Positions 24,115 to 36,383 of a stretch of DNA of 64,000 nucleotides are shown piece after piece. The notes below the pieces were generated by a model that worked only from the letters and a program-made list of their open reading frames with translations, was not told the DNA's origin and ran no database searches. The position numbers and the translations under genes were made by a program. Source of the DNA: Lindgomyces ingoldianus (Eukaryota; Ascomycota; Dothideomycetes; Pleosporales; Lindgomycetaceae). The DNA lies in assembly GCF_010093535.1 (NCBI RefSeq), contig NW_022985174.1, positions 1,319,630-1,383,629 of the forward strand, given 5' to 3'. Position 1 is the first letter of the stretch; the number at the start of each line of letters is the position of its first letter.

Positions 24115-26384
24115 TGCACCATTGTGCACCAAACACGCGTGTTTGGCCCCTGCTTCTGGCTGCTTCTGCTCTGTAGCCACAAGAGAGCCTTATGCAATTG
24201 ATTGACTCAAGGCTCGGGACCCGCACCAAACCCAAGGAAAGGTCACACAGAAATGACCACCCGGCACTTGTTGCGGAACCGAGCACGACATTTCAGCTCA
24301 GCTCAGACCAATCCAACTCAGCTTCTTTTTCTTCATCTTCAAGACCAACGGGTTTGCATAGTTCGCGTTGGGGTTGCACTACTCGGATTTGCATGTGAGT
24401 CGGAGAACGGGGCTATGTGGATTTCCCGATGATGTTTTCGGAGTGTGAGCGGGTGCCGGGCATTACATTTTTCATGATGGATGGACGGCGTTTCGGTGCG
24501 TTTACGTAGGGTTGAATGGATGGGCGGTTGGGAACATAGCATGGCTTTTCTGTGAGCCTCAGACCAAGCCTTTTCTATTACCTTTTGTTGCTAATTTTTT
24601 GGAATAAGACTGGAGGGAAGGGTATGCATGACAAGGAAGGAAGTTTCAACCAGTCATGATACCGAGGCGCTTTGTTTTCCCTTCTTTTGATGGATTACTA
24701 GAGAGATCCCCCCAGAAATAGTTTAGTCGTAATATGTTATTTTGTTTACAGCACGACGGAGTGGAGTGTATGAGAGCGAGTTTTGAGAACATGCTTGAGT
24801 GATCGTGCTGCATCGTTCATCTCATCAGATTTGTGCCTACCAGAGGCCACATTGGAGTAGCATATGCTGGGTTACCTTCCTTCTCCAGATCACGACTCCA
24901 TGTCCACGAGGCCTAAGCTCCTTCTTCGTTGACGACGTCATAATTTTACACCCTCGCACCTTCGACTTCAGTACTCAGTCCAACTGAGGTCGTTCCATAC
25001 GTTGGCCTCCAGCCTATCCTCGTACGGCTATGTCCAAATGATTAACGTTCGTTGCCGCTCGGCTGCAAGCTTCGGCACCAGCATTAGTGTGAAGACAGAC
25101 ACGCCGTTTATGGAAATTTTCTCGAGTCTTTAAACTATAGATCAAGCCTAGAGATAGAGGTCTAGACAGCTCTAGCTAAATACTTGATTGACTGAACATC
25201 GACTTCAGGGTTGGCTGTTGGCTAGGTAGACTGAGGGGAAGGGAAGATGGGGGGTGATGTGAGTGAGTGTATTGGTGAAATGGAATAGTGTTAGAGATTG
25301 GGGGAGTGCGGTGGGAATCACAATGGTAGAAGTAGACACAATATACTCGATTCAAGGCTAAGCCGTCTCTACTGCTTTATGATGTGTGTCTAAGGATGAA
25401 CCATTCAATCTGCATGCACAGCAGATTGCGGCCCATCAAATCAAATATCTTGCCTAACGATGGCGCAATTAATCAAACCCAGCTATGAGACCCAACCATG
25501 ACCTGGTCATGACATCCAGGATATCCCCTCGATGACTACAAAATCTCTGTGCTTTACAGCTGCACTATGCAGGACATCCTTCTACTCGCAGGATCTGATA
25601 CAAACGCAATGCGGGGGTATGTTAGTACCGCTTACGTGCATTCCATGCATTCCAGATCATGCAAGATCTAGTCTCCCTAGAGATATGGGTCGGAGTCGGG
25701 CGTGCGGAAGAATGACGTGGTGGGAGTTGGATATGCATGCGGACGGAATAGTCAGCAGTGGGAATTTGAAGCGGCAAAGTTCGAGGAGCCATCTCGAAGA
25801 CTAAGAAATAATTCGAGAAGAGGACGTAGATGATTCACTGAAGCTTCTAGTTGAGAACTAGGTATTTGATCCGCATTCCACAGCAGCTCTCCGTTGCCAA
25901 GAACACAACATCTGATCAGCCTCTCCTTGGTGTATGACATTAGAGACCTTTATCAGCCCGTCTGAGTTCTTTACCCTCACTCATGTGAATTCAATGCTAT
26001 GCAGAGATCAAAGTTTGCACGTTTCACGTCCATACTATTCCATATTGCGCACTCTGTCCATCTTCCTTTATACAGCCCTTCGCAATCACTAACGCAAAAC
26101 CGCCCGGTAGGCTAGCAAGAAATCTCGCTGCAAATACAAAGAGTAAGGGAAACAAATTAGCATTACGGACTAAGCATATCACACATCTTAAATCTAAATG
26201 GGCGAAAAGAATATATCCGTCCCTAATGCACCAGTTTTCCAAAGACTGACCAAAGACGCCAAAAGCAGCCCGCAAAGCCGATTCTTGAAACAATGCCGTA
26301 ACAAAATCCCCCCGTTTTCTGGAGTTCTAATGATCCTATTGTTCTGTCCTGACGCGCTTACAGTCTCTAAGGAGGAGTAGAGGT
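24115..26384. other. 2.3 kb intergenic region, no gene seen
   Basis: Only short random open frames are present on either strand. It follows the Stu2-type gene and precedes the 3' end of the secreted-protein gene on the minus strand. No RNA gene or repeat could be recognised. Confidence 0.4.
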
Positions 26385-27796
26385 TCAGTACAGGATACCA
26401 CCGGCCTTCTTGCAAGCTGTAGCGACGGCGGTGGGAGTCGTGGTTGAGGTGATGGTGTATCTGTGGCATGCTATTAATGGAAATGGTGAAAAGGGGGTTT
26501 AAGGGGATCAAGACGTACGTGTACTTGAAGGCTTTGGTGGTGATGCTGGTGGCGATGATGTAGCGAGTGACAGTGCGAGTTGGTGTAGGCGCGGTGACGG
26601 TGACCGGGGGAGCGACTGTGGTGCCGCTAAGTACGGTAATGGGCGCGGGAGTAACGGTCTGGGTAAGAGTGGTGGTGACTAAATCTCATCAGCAAGCAAT
26701 CATTGGGCTCTGAGTTAGAACGAATCATACTAAGGATGGTAGCAGTGGTAGCCGCAGCCGTACTGGTTGAAGTAACAGTCGTCCAATCCGCAGTGTTGGC
26801 ATCCGTGATGACCAGTGGCTGAGGGTCCGGAGCACGACCTTGAAGCCTGGCCCTCCTCTCCTTTACAAATTTCGCTTTCTCGCCGTCATAATGGCCCCTG
26901 CGGTACTTAGCACTCAATTTGACAGCCATTGGGCCAACAGTTGGTGTAATGGTGGCAGAAGGATCATGGCGAGACTGGCGGGTAGGCGTCTTGCAACTCG
27001 CGGTCTTAGTCATAGTAACTGGCACGACTTCAAGAGTGTACTTAGTTAGTTTGAGAGTTAGAAGCGTCTTAGTCGAGGTTGAGGTCACCCGGGAAGGTGT
27101 GATCGTCACGGTGGGCATAACTGTTGTTTTCGGGCTGGTGACTGTGCTGGGAGGCAGTGTTGAAGTCGTGGTGTCGGTTGCAGTGGTTGTTACGTCTAAG
27201 GGCTTGATCAGAAAATTGTTTACATGGCTATGAGAGTGCTCCCAACTTACTAACTAGAGGAGTGGTCACAACTGTGGCTGTCACAGTAGGCGTGTACTAT
27301 TGGATGTCAATTGAAATCTTCAGCATTGGATGGTTCAACTTACAGTGCTCGTCGATTGAGGTCCCACGGACAAGGAGAAATCGCGCTCATAGGCAATGGG
27401 ATTACCGCTGTCGCCATTGTTGCTAATAATGACCACAGACCAATCGCCCGAGGACAACTGACTCTTCTCTATCGGGCTACACAAAGTTCAGCACTGGAGT
27501 TAAATTCACTTTCTCAAGAACTCCCACCATGTCGAGAGCATGTTGGTATCATCTGGCGTCAAATTGGTCTCTGAGCATTCCGTTTGTTCACCGGTGGGAT
27601 CCACAAGAATGTTGTATGCAGTATCAGCCTGGCAGCCACCGAATTGAGAGACGAAGGTGAAGTTGTCGTTTGAGAGAGAATTCTGGAAATACGATCCACC
27701 ATTCTGAAAATCCATGCCATAGGAGACACATGTCTGAGCCAGCACCGTGCGTACACTAAGGGCTATGAGGCCAATCCGGGAAACGAGGGAAGTCAT
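26385..27796 (-). CDS. Thr/Ser-rich secreted protein with N-terminal Cys domain
   Basis: Six exons (27528-27796, 27344-27476, 27251-27296, 26731-27195, 26519-26678, 26385-26460) join in phase to 382 residues. Every intron is 47-58 nt with GT-AG ends. The N-terminus MTSLVSRIGLIALSVRTVLA is a signal peptide. Residues about 22-135 form a compact domain (CVSYGMDFQNGGSYF, FTFVSQFGGCQADTAYNILV, MLSTCPIEKSQLSSGDWSVV, NPIAYERDFSLSVGPQ) with several Cys that may pair. The rest is a long Thr/Val/Ser/Pro stalk, probably O-mannosylated. It is interrupted by a basic segment (about 237-265; KAKFVKERRARLQGR) that could be a Kex2-type processing site. There is no transmembrane helix or clear GPI signal, so secretion or wall association is inferred. 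Family function unknown. Confidence 0.75.
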
Positions 27797-30700
27797 GGTT
27801 AGGACCGCCTGTACAAACTAAAGGAGGCGAGTGATGGCAAAGACACGAAGAATGAGCTGGAAGAGAACGATCCCGAGTGATGAGAATGAAATTGAGAGAG
27901 AGCGTGCAGCAAACTTAAGAAGGCTCGGACTGAGTGTGCAATCGGAACATAGAATCAGTGGGCTTTTATCTCCTCTAATTCCGGTAACTATGATGCAAAC
28001 CTTTGATGAATCTGCCGACTATTACCGTGAATGTGAAAAAAGTCAGTTCCGGACGGCACTCATTCATGGCGAGGGACCCGCTGTTCCCACAATCATATCC
28101 GGCTGCAGACGTCTACTGTGTAGGGCCCCAAACGGGAGGCCAGGTTTCTTCGTTGACCCGGAGTCTGGCCTAGCACTCGCTTATTGGTTCCCCTTGTGGA
28201 TGCACAGCATTATTGTTGACATCCCACAAACTCCAGGCTATTATAGCTGTGTACCTACAGGAGAGGAAGGCGATCCAGACGTACGGACGGGCTTTGAGAA
28301 CCTTGCATGTCCGATCGCGAGGGGCCCATAACATCGAGGAATTCATGGGAATGGGATAATGCATGGAGGGGTTGACACTACCCAGAACTAGAGTTGAGGC
28401 TGCTTTTGAGGCTGACTTTACCCCTGGGCTGCTGGCAAGATCCGCTTATCCGATGGCGGTATGATGAAGTGGTGGTGGAGCTCTTGCATGATGCGAGCTA
28501 AAATTTCCACTAGTTGCAAAATTGACTGCAGGGAAGCTGAAGGTAATGCAGCAGAAAGTGATGAAAAACCGAGTCGCACTGATCATGGTTCGTTCTAGTG
28601 ATTATCGGAAGACTGTCCGTAGTTTGGTCGTAGTCAGCCTCTATAGGCCCCCTATATTTGGAGAACGGTGGCACCCTATAACGGCAAGACACGGGACGGG
28701 AAGAACCGCGGCGTGGTAACGCTCAATAATGATGAACTTTAACGAAAGGTCTGGGATCAACATGGATCAGCATGATGTCTCGACCTTTGGCGAAATTAAT
28801 TCACATCCTCAAATTCATACCACAGCGGTAGGGCTTAGTCATAGAATCCAAGTCTCCTAGATAACGTATTAGCACGAAAGGGATTAGTTCTGGGGTCGGA
28901 GAAGGTCTTCGTTGCTGTCCATTGACGATATGCAGCTAAGGTGAGGCACAGGTAAACTATCGAGCCATAAGCCACCCCGGAGCGAGGAAAATGCTTGTCT
29001 CCTCTCCTTCTGAGCAAGGGACGTGCTGACCTGAGGCGAGTGTGGCTTCAAAAACACCGATTGGGGGCTTATGTGTGCCGTGCCCCGTCATCGGAGAAAT
29101 GGTGGGGAGCCATTCCGAGCGGGCCACCTGCATGCCAATGGGTCCAGATAGGCGAGAAGGCGTTGCAAGAGCCCCCAAGGCCGCTTCCAAGAGGTGCAAG
29201 AACGGCGAAGATGGCTGACTATCAGATGCCACAATATTGGGTACGGCATGTTTCGTCCCGTGGGTTATGGTTGTCAGCGTCACGTGGAGGGTCCTCGAGG
29301 GTAGGCTAAACCTGTATGTAAGAAGTGATCCTGTGAGTTGTACAGCTCTAAGATATAGAGCTATCGCTGACAGCTTCAGTAGACTGGCCCACTTCTGCGG
29401 CCCTTTGCCAGTGTTTCTTGAACCTAGCTAGAAGTGAGCGATAACGTCACCGCACAGCACCTCGCACTCGTATGGAGATGTTGAAATGCCGACAAGCTGA
29501 ATGCACGAAGCTGCACCCGGTCCGGTTGCACAGTCTTTGGGCGTAGTACGGGGCAAGAATCTTTCCGCGCATGGCCTGACTCTTGATGGAAGGCATGAAT
29601 GCTTCGGCGAGTGAGAGACAGGAACAGAGATATGCAAGGCACTATGCATGTGGCTTAAATAACGGTGCGTTGCAAACTTTCCTGACACCGTGGGAGTACG
29701 GGTCAGAGTTTGTTGTCTGGGGTGGTGCTTGAGTTGGAGTCGGGGTGCCCTCAGCCTGAGCAGTGAAGTCAAATCTCGATGATCCGACGACCGGGTTTCG
29801 CTCAATCGCGATGCCTGCACATGCAGCCTTCCCTAGTCGGCAATGCGCTAAACTCGACAGGGGAGATAGAGTATTGATTTCTGCATCTTCGGCCTCACGA
29901 CTCTCGCCTCCATCAAATCTCCGCCGTGAACAACTTCATCACACCTCAACGTCGTCTCTCTCCATTGTCCGCTTGACTCGGCTTGCCTTAGGAAACACAT
30001 GGCGGCTGGCTGCCAACACCATGCTTCATCCATGTCTTCGCCCACCTTCTTGCTAGCCTCGCTAAAAAATCTGCGGGACCTCACCACCACCATTCGGACT
30101 CCAGAAGCCTTTCAACGCCATTTTCAATATCAAATCCTCTTAACTGGGAACGCCATGGGAAAGCTGACGTATACGACCTGCCATGGCTCCACTCCATTGC
30201 CGGACACTAGGAAACACGCTACTTCTCCAGCTTTACTGCATCTTGATGCTCCTGTGCTTCTTTGGGGGTGCGAAACATCGGTATGGTATTTGGAAAACAC
30301 GCGAGCTTTGTGCAACTCAGGGTACAGGCGCCAAAAGCTTGTTGATCCATTTGTTCAGTATGACGGCCATCTTCAGGCCCGAGTTGTCGGGGTTGATCTG
30401 ATTCCGGTTCGGCCAGTCGCCAGCCCGCAATTCTCCCCGTCAACCTCAACCACCTACTCCTCCTAACCTATCCTAACGCTTTTCGTTTTGGGTTATTCCT
30501 GCTCTAGCAAGTCCCGTCCTTGCAGATCGGTCTTGGCTTAGGCGTCATGGGGATCCGGCCCACTCTCCTGTCTCAATGTAGCCAAAACTTTTGATTTGCT
30601 GGTTGCAGCTACTACACGACCGGGTCACCGGTTTGCTCGCACTAGAGTCCCATCACAGCCTGGTGCTTGCATTCTGAATATTCTATTCCAGGAGTATTCC

Positions 30701-31045
30701 CCAGTTGAATAGCTTATGACTGCAGCGACTATGGTGGCGACGCCACTACATTGGGCAGTCAGGAAATCCGAACCAGGGGTGAACCCGTAGCAAACACGAC
30801 AGAACACGATAGGATGGCTATGGCAGCTGTCGTTCCGACATTTTCGGCGCCGTCGTAGCCATGAAGATGAAAGGTATATCTAGGGTCTTTCTCTGCATAC
30901 ACCTTTCCACTTCATCCAGCAACCGATCTTCCTTCCGTAAGAAGCCTTGATCGTTGAAAGCCCTCTCTTCGTGTTCATTCTTTGCTGATCTACGGCGATT
31001 CCTCAATCCCTCCTAGCATTTCGTGAGGCAGAAGAACTTTCGAAT
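27797..31045. other. 3.2 kb intergenic region, no supported gene
   Basis: Several open frames of 60-170 codons occur, the longest at 27831-28331 (plus), but none shows domain-like sequence or a convincing splice pattern. The left end is the promoter of the secreted-protein gene and the right end that of the laccase gene. Confidence 0.4.
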
Positions 31046-33042
31046 ATGCGCATTCAATACCTAGTTAGCACCTGCCTCGCGGCAATTACTTCCACATCCC
31101 TAGCAGAACACATTCCATTTGATCACATCCTGTGGGGAGAGGCTGGGCCAGCTGGCAATCATCTCCAGGTCCGTGCTACCAGCACTACATCCGCTACCCC
31201 GACATCGACAAAAGTAGCAGACTCTGCTTGCACCAACGGTCCCCTAACAAGAAGTTGTTGGTCGAATGGTTACAGTGTTGCCACGGATTTCGACGCCAAA
31301 TGGCCAACCACTGGAAACACAGTATCTTATAATCTTGAGATCACCAATGGCACGTGTAATCCAGACGGTCATGGATCAAAGCCCTGCCAACTTTTCAACA
31401 ACCAATACCCAGGTCCTCTCATTACCGCTAGTACGTCGTATTTATAAACAAAGTACTGTTATTATGCTAACATGCTTTGCAGACTGGGGTGATACCATTT
31501 CAGTCACGGTCAAGAATTCCTTAACTGCAAACGGTACTGGTGTCCACTGGCATGGTATCCGCCAGCTCGGTACCTGCCCCCAGGATGGCGTCCCTGGTAT
31601 TACCGAGTGTCCGTTAGCCCCAGGCGATACCAAGACCTATACATTCAAAGCGACCCAATTCGGGACGACATGGTATCATTCTCACTACAGCTCTCAGTAT
31701 GGTGAAGGTGCATTTGGCCCTATAGTTATTAATGGCCCTGCTTCCGCCAATTACGACATCGACCTAGGTCCAATGATGCTAAACGACTTCTACTACCAGA
31801 CAGCATTCCAAGTCGGCTCGATTGCCCATCAAAACTTGCAAAATGGCGCGCCACCACCACCTGCTGACAACCTCATCGTCAATGGAACTAACAAGAACGC
31901 CAATGGCGGTGGATCCTATGGCAAGGTCACATTGACCAAAGGCAAGAAATACCGCCTCCGTCTCATCAACATGAGCGTTGACAACAACATTCGTGTCTCT
32001 CTGGACAATCATCCATTCCAGGTGATCACCGCCGACCTTGTTCCCATCAAGCCATTCGTAGCGAACTGGGTTCTTCTCGCGATTGGCCAAAGATATGATG
32101 TAATATTTACCGCAAACCAGACGGCTGACAACTACTGGTTCCGCGCAGAGGTTGCCACAGACTGCGCCAGCTCCAACAACTTCCATGGTCGAAGCATCTT
32201 TACTTATTCAGGTGCTAGCGGTAATGACCCTACTACAAGCGCCTTTGCCAATCCATCCACTGGCTGCGTCGACATGAGCCCTCTTGTTCCATGGGTCAAG
32301 AACACCGTCGATAGCACAGCTTTCGTTAATCAGGTCGGTAACCTTCAAGTAGACTTGGCGCAAGAGCAAGCTACGACCAACGGTCAAAACATTGTCGTCT
32401 GGGCCGTCAATTTCACAGCTGTAAGTACTTTCCGCCACTGCTGGGTTCCAAGCTAACAATGCTTGCTAGATCAACGTCGACTGGGACAAGCCGACTCTCG
32501 AGTATGTTAAGACGGGGAATACCAGCTATCCTAGTGTGTTCAACCTCATCGAGATTCCTAATGAGGGTATTTGGTCGTACTGGATCATCCAGGAGACCCC
32601 AGGAACCCTAGTTCCTATTCCCCATCCCATTCATTTGCATGGACACGACTTCTACGTCCTCGGCACGGGATCTGGCACCTTCGACAAGAGCACTTCTCCT
32701 AGCACTCTACAATACGACAACCCGATCCGCCGTGATACCACCTTCTTGCCCGGAGGTGGGTGGCTCGCTATTGGCTTCCCTACCGATAGTAAGTTCATCC
32801 CCTGCATGCTCATGAACACTGCTAACTTTTACACAGACCCCGGCGCCTGGCTCATGCATTGCCACATCGCATGGCATGTTGCCGACGGCCTCGCCGTCCA
32901 GTTCCTGGAGAGCAAGAGCACCATGCCATTGCCCGACTCCGCCTGGGAGTCAACTTGCTCCAAGTTCCAGACTTATGACAAGAACCCTGGTTGGCCTAAG
33001 ACTGACTCGGGACTGAAGGCTAGAGGCATCGAGTCTCAGTAA
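31046..33042 (+). CDS. Ascomycete laccase (multicopper oxidase)
   Basis: Laccases oxidise phenols with reduction of oxygen to water, outside the cell. Exons 31046-31430, 31483-32420, 32470-32788 and 32837-33042 join in phase to 615 residues. A signal peptide (MRIQYLVSTCLAAITSTSLA) precedes a short pro-region. The four copper motifs are complete: HWHG (150-153), WYHSH (192-196), HPIHLHGHDF (493-502) and HCHIAWH (555-561). The position ten residues after the T1 Cys556 is Leu566, typical of higher-potential ascomycete enzymes without an axial Met. Several N-glycosylation sequons occur. The C-terminus carries DSGL at 604-607 followed by an eight-residue tail, matching the ascomycete laccase processing motif in which cleavage after Leu leaves a C-terminal plug. 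Substrate and role (melanin, lignin, defence) cannot be read from sequence. Confidence 0.95.
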
Positions 33043-34509
33043 TCATTCTCAAACCCCTGAGTCTTTAATATTCTTTTTATTCTACCCCAAACATTACATG
33101 AAAGGGGAGAAGTGTTTTAGATGGAGTTGTTAGCTTGCTCCTGGCGAATGTTCGTCCGGCCAATATAATTCGAAAAAATGATGAATCATTATTGGAGTTT
33201 GGTGGCTTGGAGTCGATCTCTAATCAAGGACTGCCTTTTTTTTCTTCGGGGTGTTTGGTGGATTTAGGGGGCCGGAAATTTTCGGACCTGTATATATCTC
33301 CTAATTCTCATCTTACACTTTTAGCATTTCTATTGCCTCTTCGCTTGAGGAATTAAGACTCTTGGTGGTTTGACCTGAGTTCTAATTATGAAACTCGCTT
33401 TGTACGCAGTGGTGTCCAAAGTACGCTTTGGCGGCAGTGGGACGTCTTCGGCCTGATATGTTGGGATTGCTCAGTTTGGAATGGGAAAGGATCCAGACCA
33501 AGTCGAGGATCGGTCCTTGGTGTGACTCCATACAGGATCAATGTTCTCTTCCCCACCTTCTAACCCATTCTAACGTTTTCGCACTTCCAGTCCTATAAAT
33601 TTCTTCTAGTTCTGGCGAATCCCTTCAGGGGAAAGGGGCGAAAGGGAACGGCTCATGGCAAAGTCCTTAGGTTCGTCCAGAAAGAGATCGAAAGTGGAAC
33701 TTCCACGTGGTGTGGCGTTAGGCGTATCGAGGATTGAAGACAATATATCTAGACGGGGAGGACAGACTGGATGGACTGGACGACGGATTTATGAGCCGAA
33801 TCATAATAGCTAAAAATATAAAATCCCGCAAAAAGGAAAGTTTTAGATTTTCTTGCAAATAGCTACACGAGGTTCTCAGAGGGACAACCTCAGCTGTTTA
33901 TATATCCTAACTCCCTCACGTCAGCCGCAGCCTCTAGGCCTAGGGAATGAATTGAGCGCATTTATTGCGCGCGTTTATCGCGCGCATTTATCGAACAAGG
34001 TATGAGCAAGATATGAGCACGTTTCCCAAGAATAGTAGCATCCGAACTGGTATAGCAGGGAAGGCTTAGACTTTACAGGTGTGCATCCCGGGGCTGGCTA
34101 TGGGGTCCCGTGCTATCGGACAGATCACAAAATGCCTTTGATTCACTCCCGGAAGTCGGGAGTTCAGAGAGCTCTGAATAGGGTGAGATGCATGGTAAGC
34201 ATGGAAATTTATTTCTAAATGGCGGGATGTACATACAATGACGCGTACTAGAGAGAAGAGAGATGACTGAAGATGGTGGGTTTTGGTATCTGGATGCAAG
34301 ACTGATAGAGGAATATTTACTCGGAACCTTGAGTGCAGGTGGTGTTGGTTGAAGCCGCTTGCGCGGAGAAAGAATATCTAATATTTTTCCAGCATGCGTG
34401 CAAGAAATAGACAGCGGTAGATCAGAACAGGACTCATGCTCGGTCAGAGGGAATATGGCACAACCAACCGAACCGTACCGACAAAACGCCAGCTAATGTC
34501 ATGTCTTCT
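33043..34509. other. Intergenic region between laccase and RIB3
   Basis: No coding sequence is evident. The part after 33780 contains AT-rich runs and a short tandem-like array of GCGC plus ATTTAT units (about 33954-33993). Confidence 0.4.
33954..33993. repeat. Short GCGC/TTTAT interspersed repeat
   Basis: Three imperfect units of the form GCGC(A/G)TTTAT(T/C) follow one another. The array alternates a CpG-rich and an AT-rich block; nothing links it to a gene. Confidence 0.5.
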
Positions 34510-35402
34510 TCAGTAATCCGACCCCTCAATCCCCAACTTTCCCTCGTTCTCTTCCATGTACGTTACCAAGTCCGCAATCGTGCACACCTTAATGCCCCAC
34601 TTCTTCCCAAATGCCAAACACTCATCCCTCCTCATCATACCTCCACCTATTAGCTCCGTCTTCCCATCAACCGCCTCGCCGTCTGTGATCAGCTCGCAAA
34701 TCACACCGACGGGTGGCTTACCCGCCAGCCTGCAAATATCGACAGCAGCCTCCGTATGTCCTCTCCTTACCCTCACCCCGCCCTCCCTCGCCTGCAGCGG
34801 GAGCACATGACCGGGCCGGCGAAAGTGCCCCGCCTTAGCCGTCGGATCCGCAAGCGTGCGGCACGTGAGACTGCGGTCTTGGGCGCTGATACCCGTTGTG
34901 ACGCTGTCGTGCACAGCGTCAATGGACACGGCGTAGGCAGTGCGGTTCCTGTCCTCGTTGTCGGCGACCATTTGAGGGAGGTGCAGGGCGGCTGCGCGCG
35001 ACACGGACAGCGGTGCACAGATGTAGCCAGATGTGTAGCGGATCATGAAGGAGGCTTTGGAGGGCGTGAGAGCAGATGCGGCGATAATGAGGTCGCCTTC
35101 GTTTTCGCGTGAGGGTGAGTCGAGGACGATGACGAATTCGTCGTTGGCTGTACGCGTGAGACGGCGTTCACACAAATTCAAAGCGGGTGTGAGAGAAGCG
35201 TACCAACTGCCCGTATGACGTCTGGAATCGAGTCGAAAGCCGGATGCGCAGGTGTGCCAGTCGCATGTCCAGTGACGCTATTCGCATGGCCATTAGTATG
35301 GCCATTTGTATGGTTGTGAAAGCCGTGGACGCCGTTGATACCATTCACGCCACTGGCAGTGCCATTGGTAAAGGTCGGCATACCGTCCGTGTTGCCAGGC
35401 AT
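34510..35402 (-). CDS. RIB3: 3,4-dihydroxy-2-butanone 4-phosphate synthase
   Basis: This enzyme converts ribulose 5-phosphate to formate and 3,4-dihydroxy-2-butanone 4-phosphate, the four-carbon precursor of the riboflavin ring. Exon 1 is 35204-35402, intron 35148-35203 (GTACGC...ACAG), exon 2 34510-35147; 278 residues. Conserved elements include IPDVIRAV, the acidic active-site loop SRENEGDLI, YTSGYICAPLS, the substrate-binding segment DRSLTCRTLADPTAK, RRPGHVLPLQAREGGVRVRRGHTEAAVD and VGVICEL. It starts with an unusual low-complexity extension of about 55 residues rich in Asn, Gly, His and Thr (NGHTNGHANSVTGHATG), absent from the core enzyme. It is a monofunctional RibB-type protein with no RibA (GTP cyclohydrolase II) domain fused, as usual in fungi. 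Confidence 0.95.
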
Positions 35403-36383
35403 GGTTCAAGGACTTCCTCGACGTCTTGCTCTCTTTAAATATCGTGTCCGCGGAATTGTGGAAGCTGGTGGTGCTGGGCGTTGGAAATTGGAAATGCTTA
35501 GCCAAAAAGCTGGACCTCTTTGTAAGCCGACGGCCGGAGGTATCCGCGGGACGAGAGCGATGGGCAGTAAAAGTGACAGAACTGGGCGGCTGCTGTCTGT
35601 TCAGTGCACGATATCAAGTCAGGTCACCATGGTGGAGAATTGCGAAAGCTCTAGAGCGGAGCCACGGTAGATTACATAGTAGGGTTTGCCACGGTCGATG
35701 CATGTGCTTTCGAGTTGTCCTGCTCGGCGGTCGGTTGTGGGTGCTGCCTCGGACAGGGCCGAGGTCCCGCCTTTCGGCCGGTTCTAGATGCCGATTCCGA
35801 CCCCGCGAAGGTCCACACTCCGATCACCTTCAGCTCAACCACTAATGACTCGCCCCTCGCTCACCGAAGGGGAAAACATCTGGCAGAAAACGGACCTCTG
35901 ATTCCTCGCTCCGTATGCCTTCGTTCCTCAGCGGTGACTTTGTGTCCGTGTCGGCGATCGAGGTGTTTCGTCGCTAATATTCTCCTTACTATACACACAC
36001 AACGGCTAAATCCCAGTCGCACGGTAACCAGGTAAATAACGGGTCTATCAGTTTGTGGCCAATTTTACTTGAAGGTTGGACCATAAACGAGGATGTGGAA
36101 CAATTAGAAGGACGGGCAATACGTCTCTAAATGCCTGGCATCAAAAGAGAGAACAAAGCAACCATTTCTACCAGGTTGTGTGGGTAGATACTTGTTATTG
36201 TGGCTGCTCAAGTCCAATTAATCAAGCCCGTGTCTTCGTTATATACATTACGTTTTCTGTGGATTTTAGAAGCCACATACCCTTTAACTCAATTATCAAA
36301 ACCTCGTCGCGACCCTGAGATAATGCAGTAGAAACTTCCCATTTGTGCACCAGTCGAAAGCCTATATTCGCAATTTATACGTA
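35403..36383. other. Intergenic region, RIB3 promoter side
   Basis: Upstream of RIB3 and downstream of the next minus-strand gene. Open frames here are short and overlap in several frames; none looks coding. Confidence 0.4.

Noticed and set aside
27831..28331. 166-codon plus-strand open frame upstream of the secreted-protein gene
   Set aside because: No domain-like sequence, lies in the promoter of the divergent gene, and composition is like random flanking DNA.
29428..30466. Group of 100-155-codon frames on both strands
   Set aside because: No recognisable motif, signal peptide or consistent splice joints.
35335..35845. Overlapping plus-strand frames across the RIB3 start and promoter
   Set aside because: They overlap the RIB3 first exon antisense and read as low-complexity Arg/Gly sequence; shadow frames.
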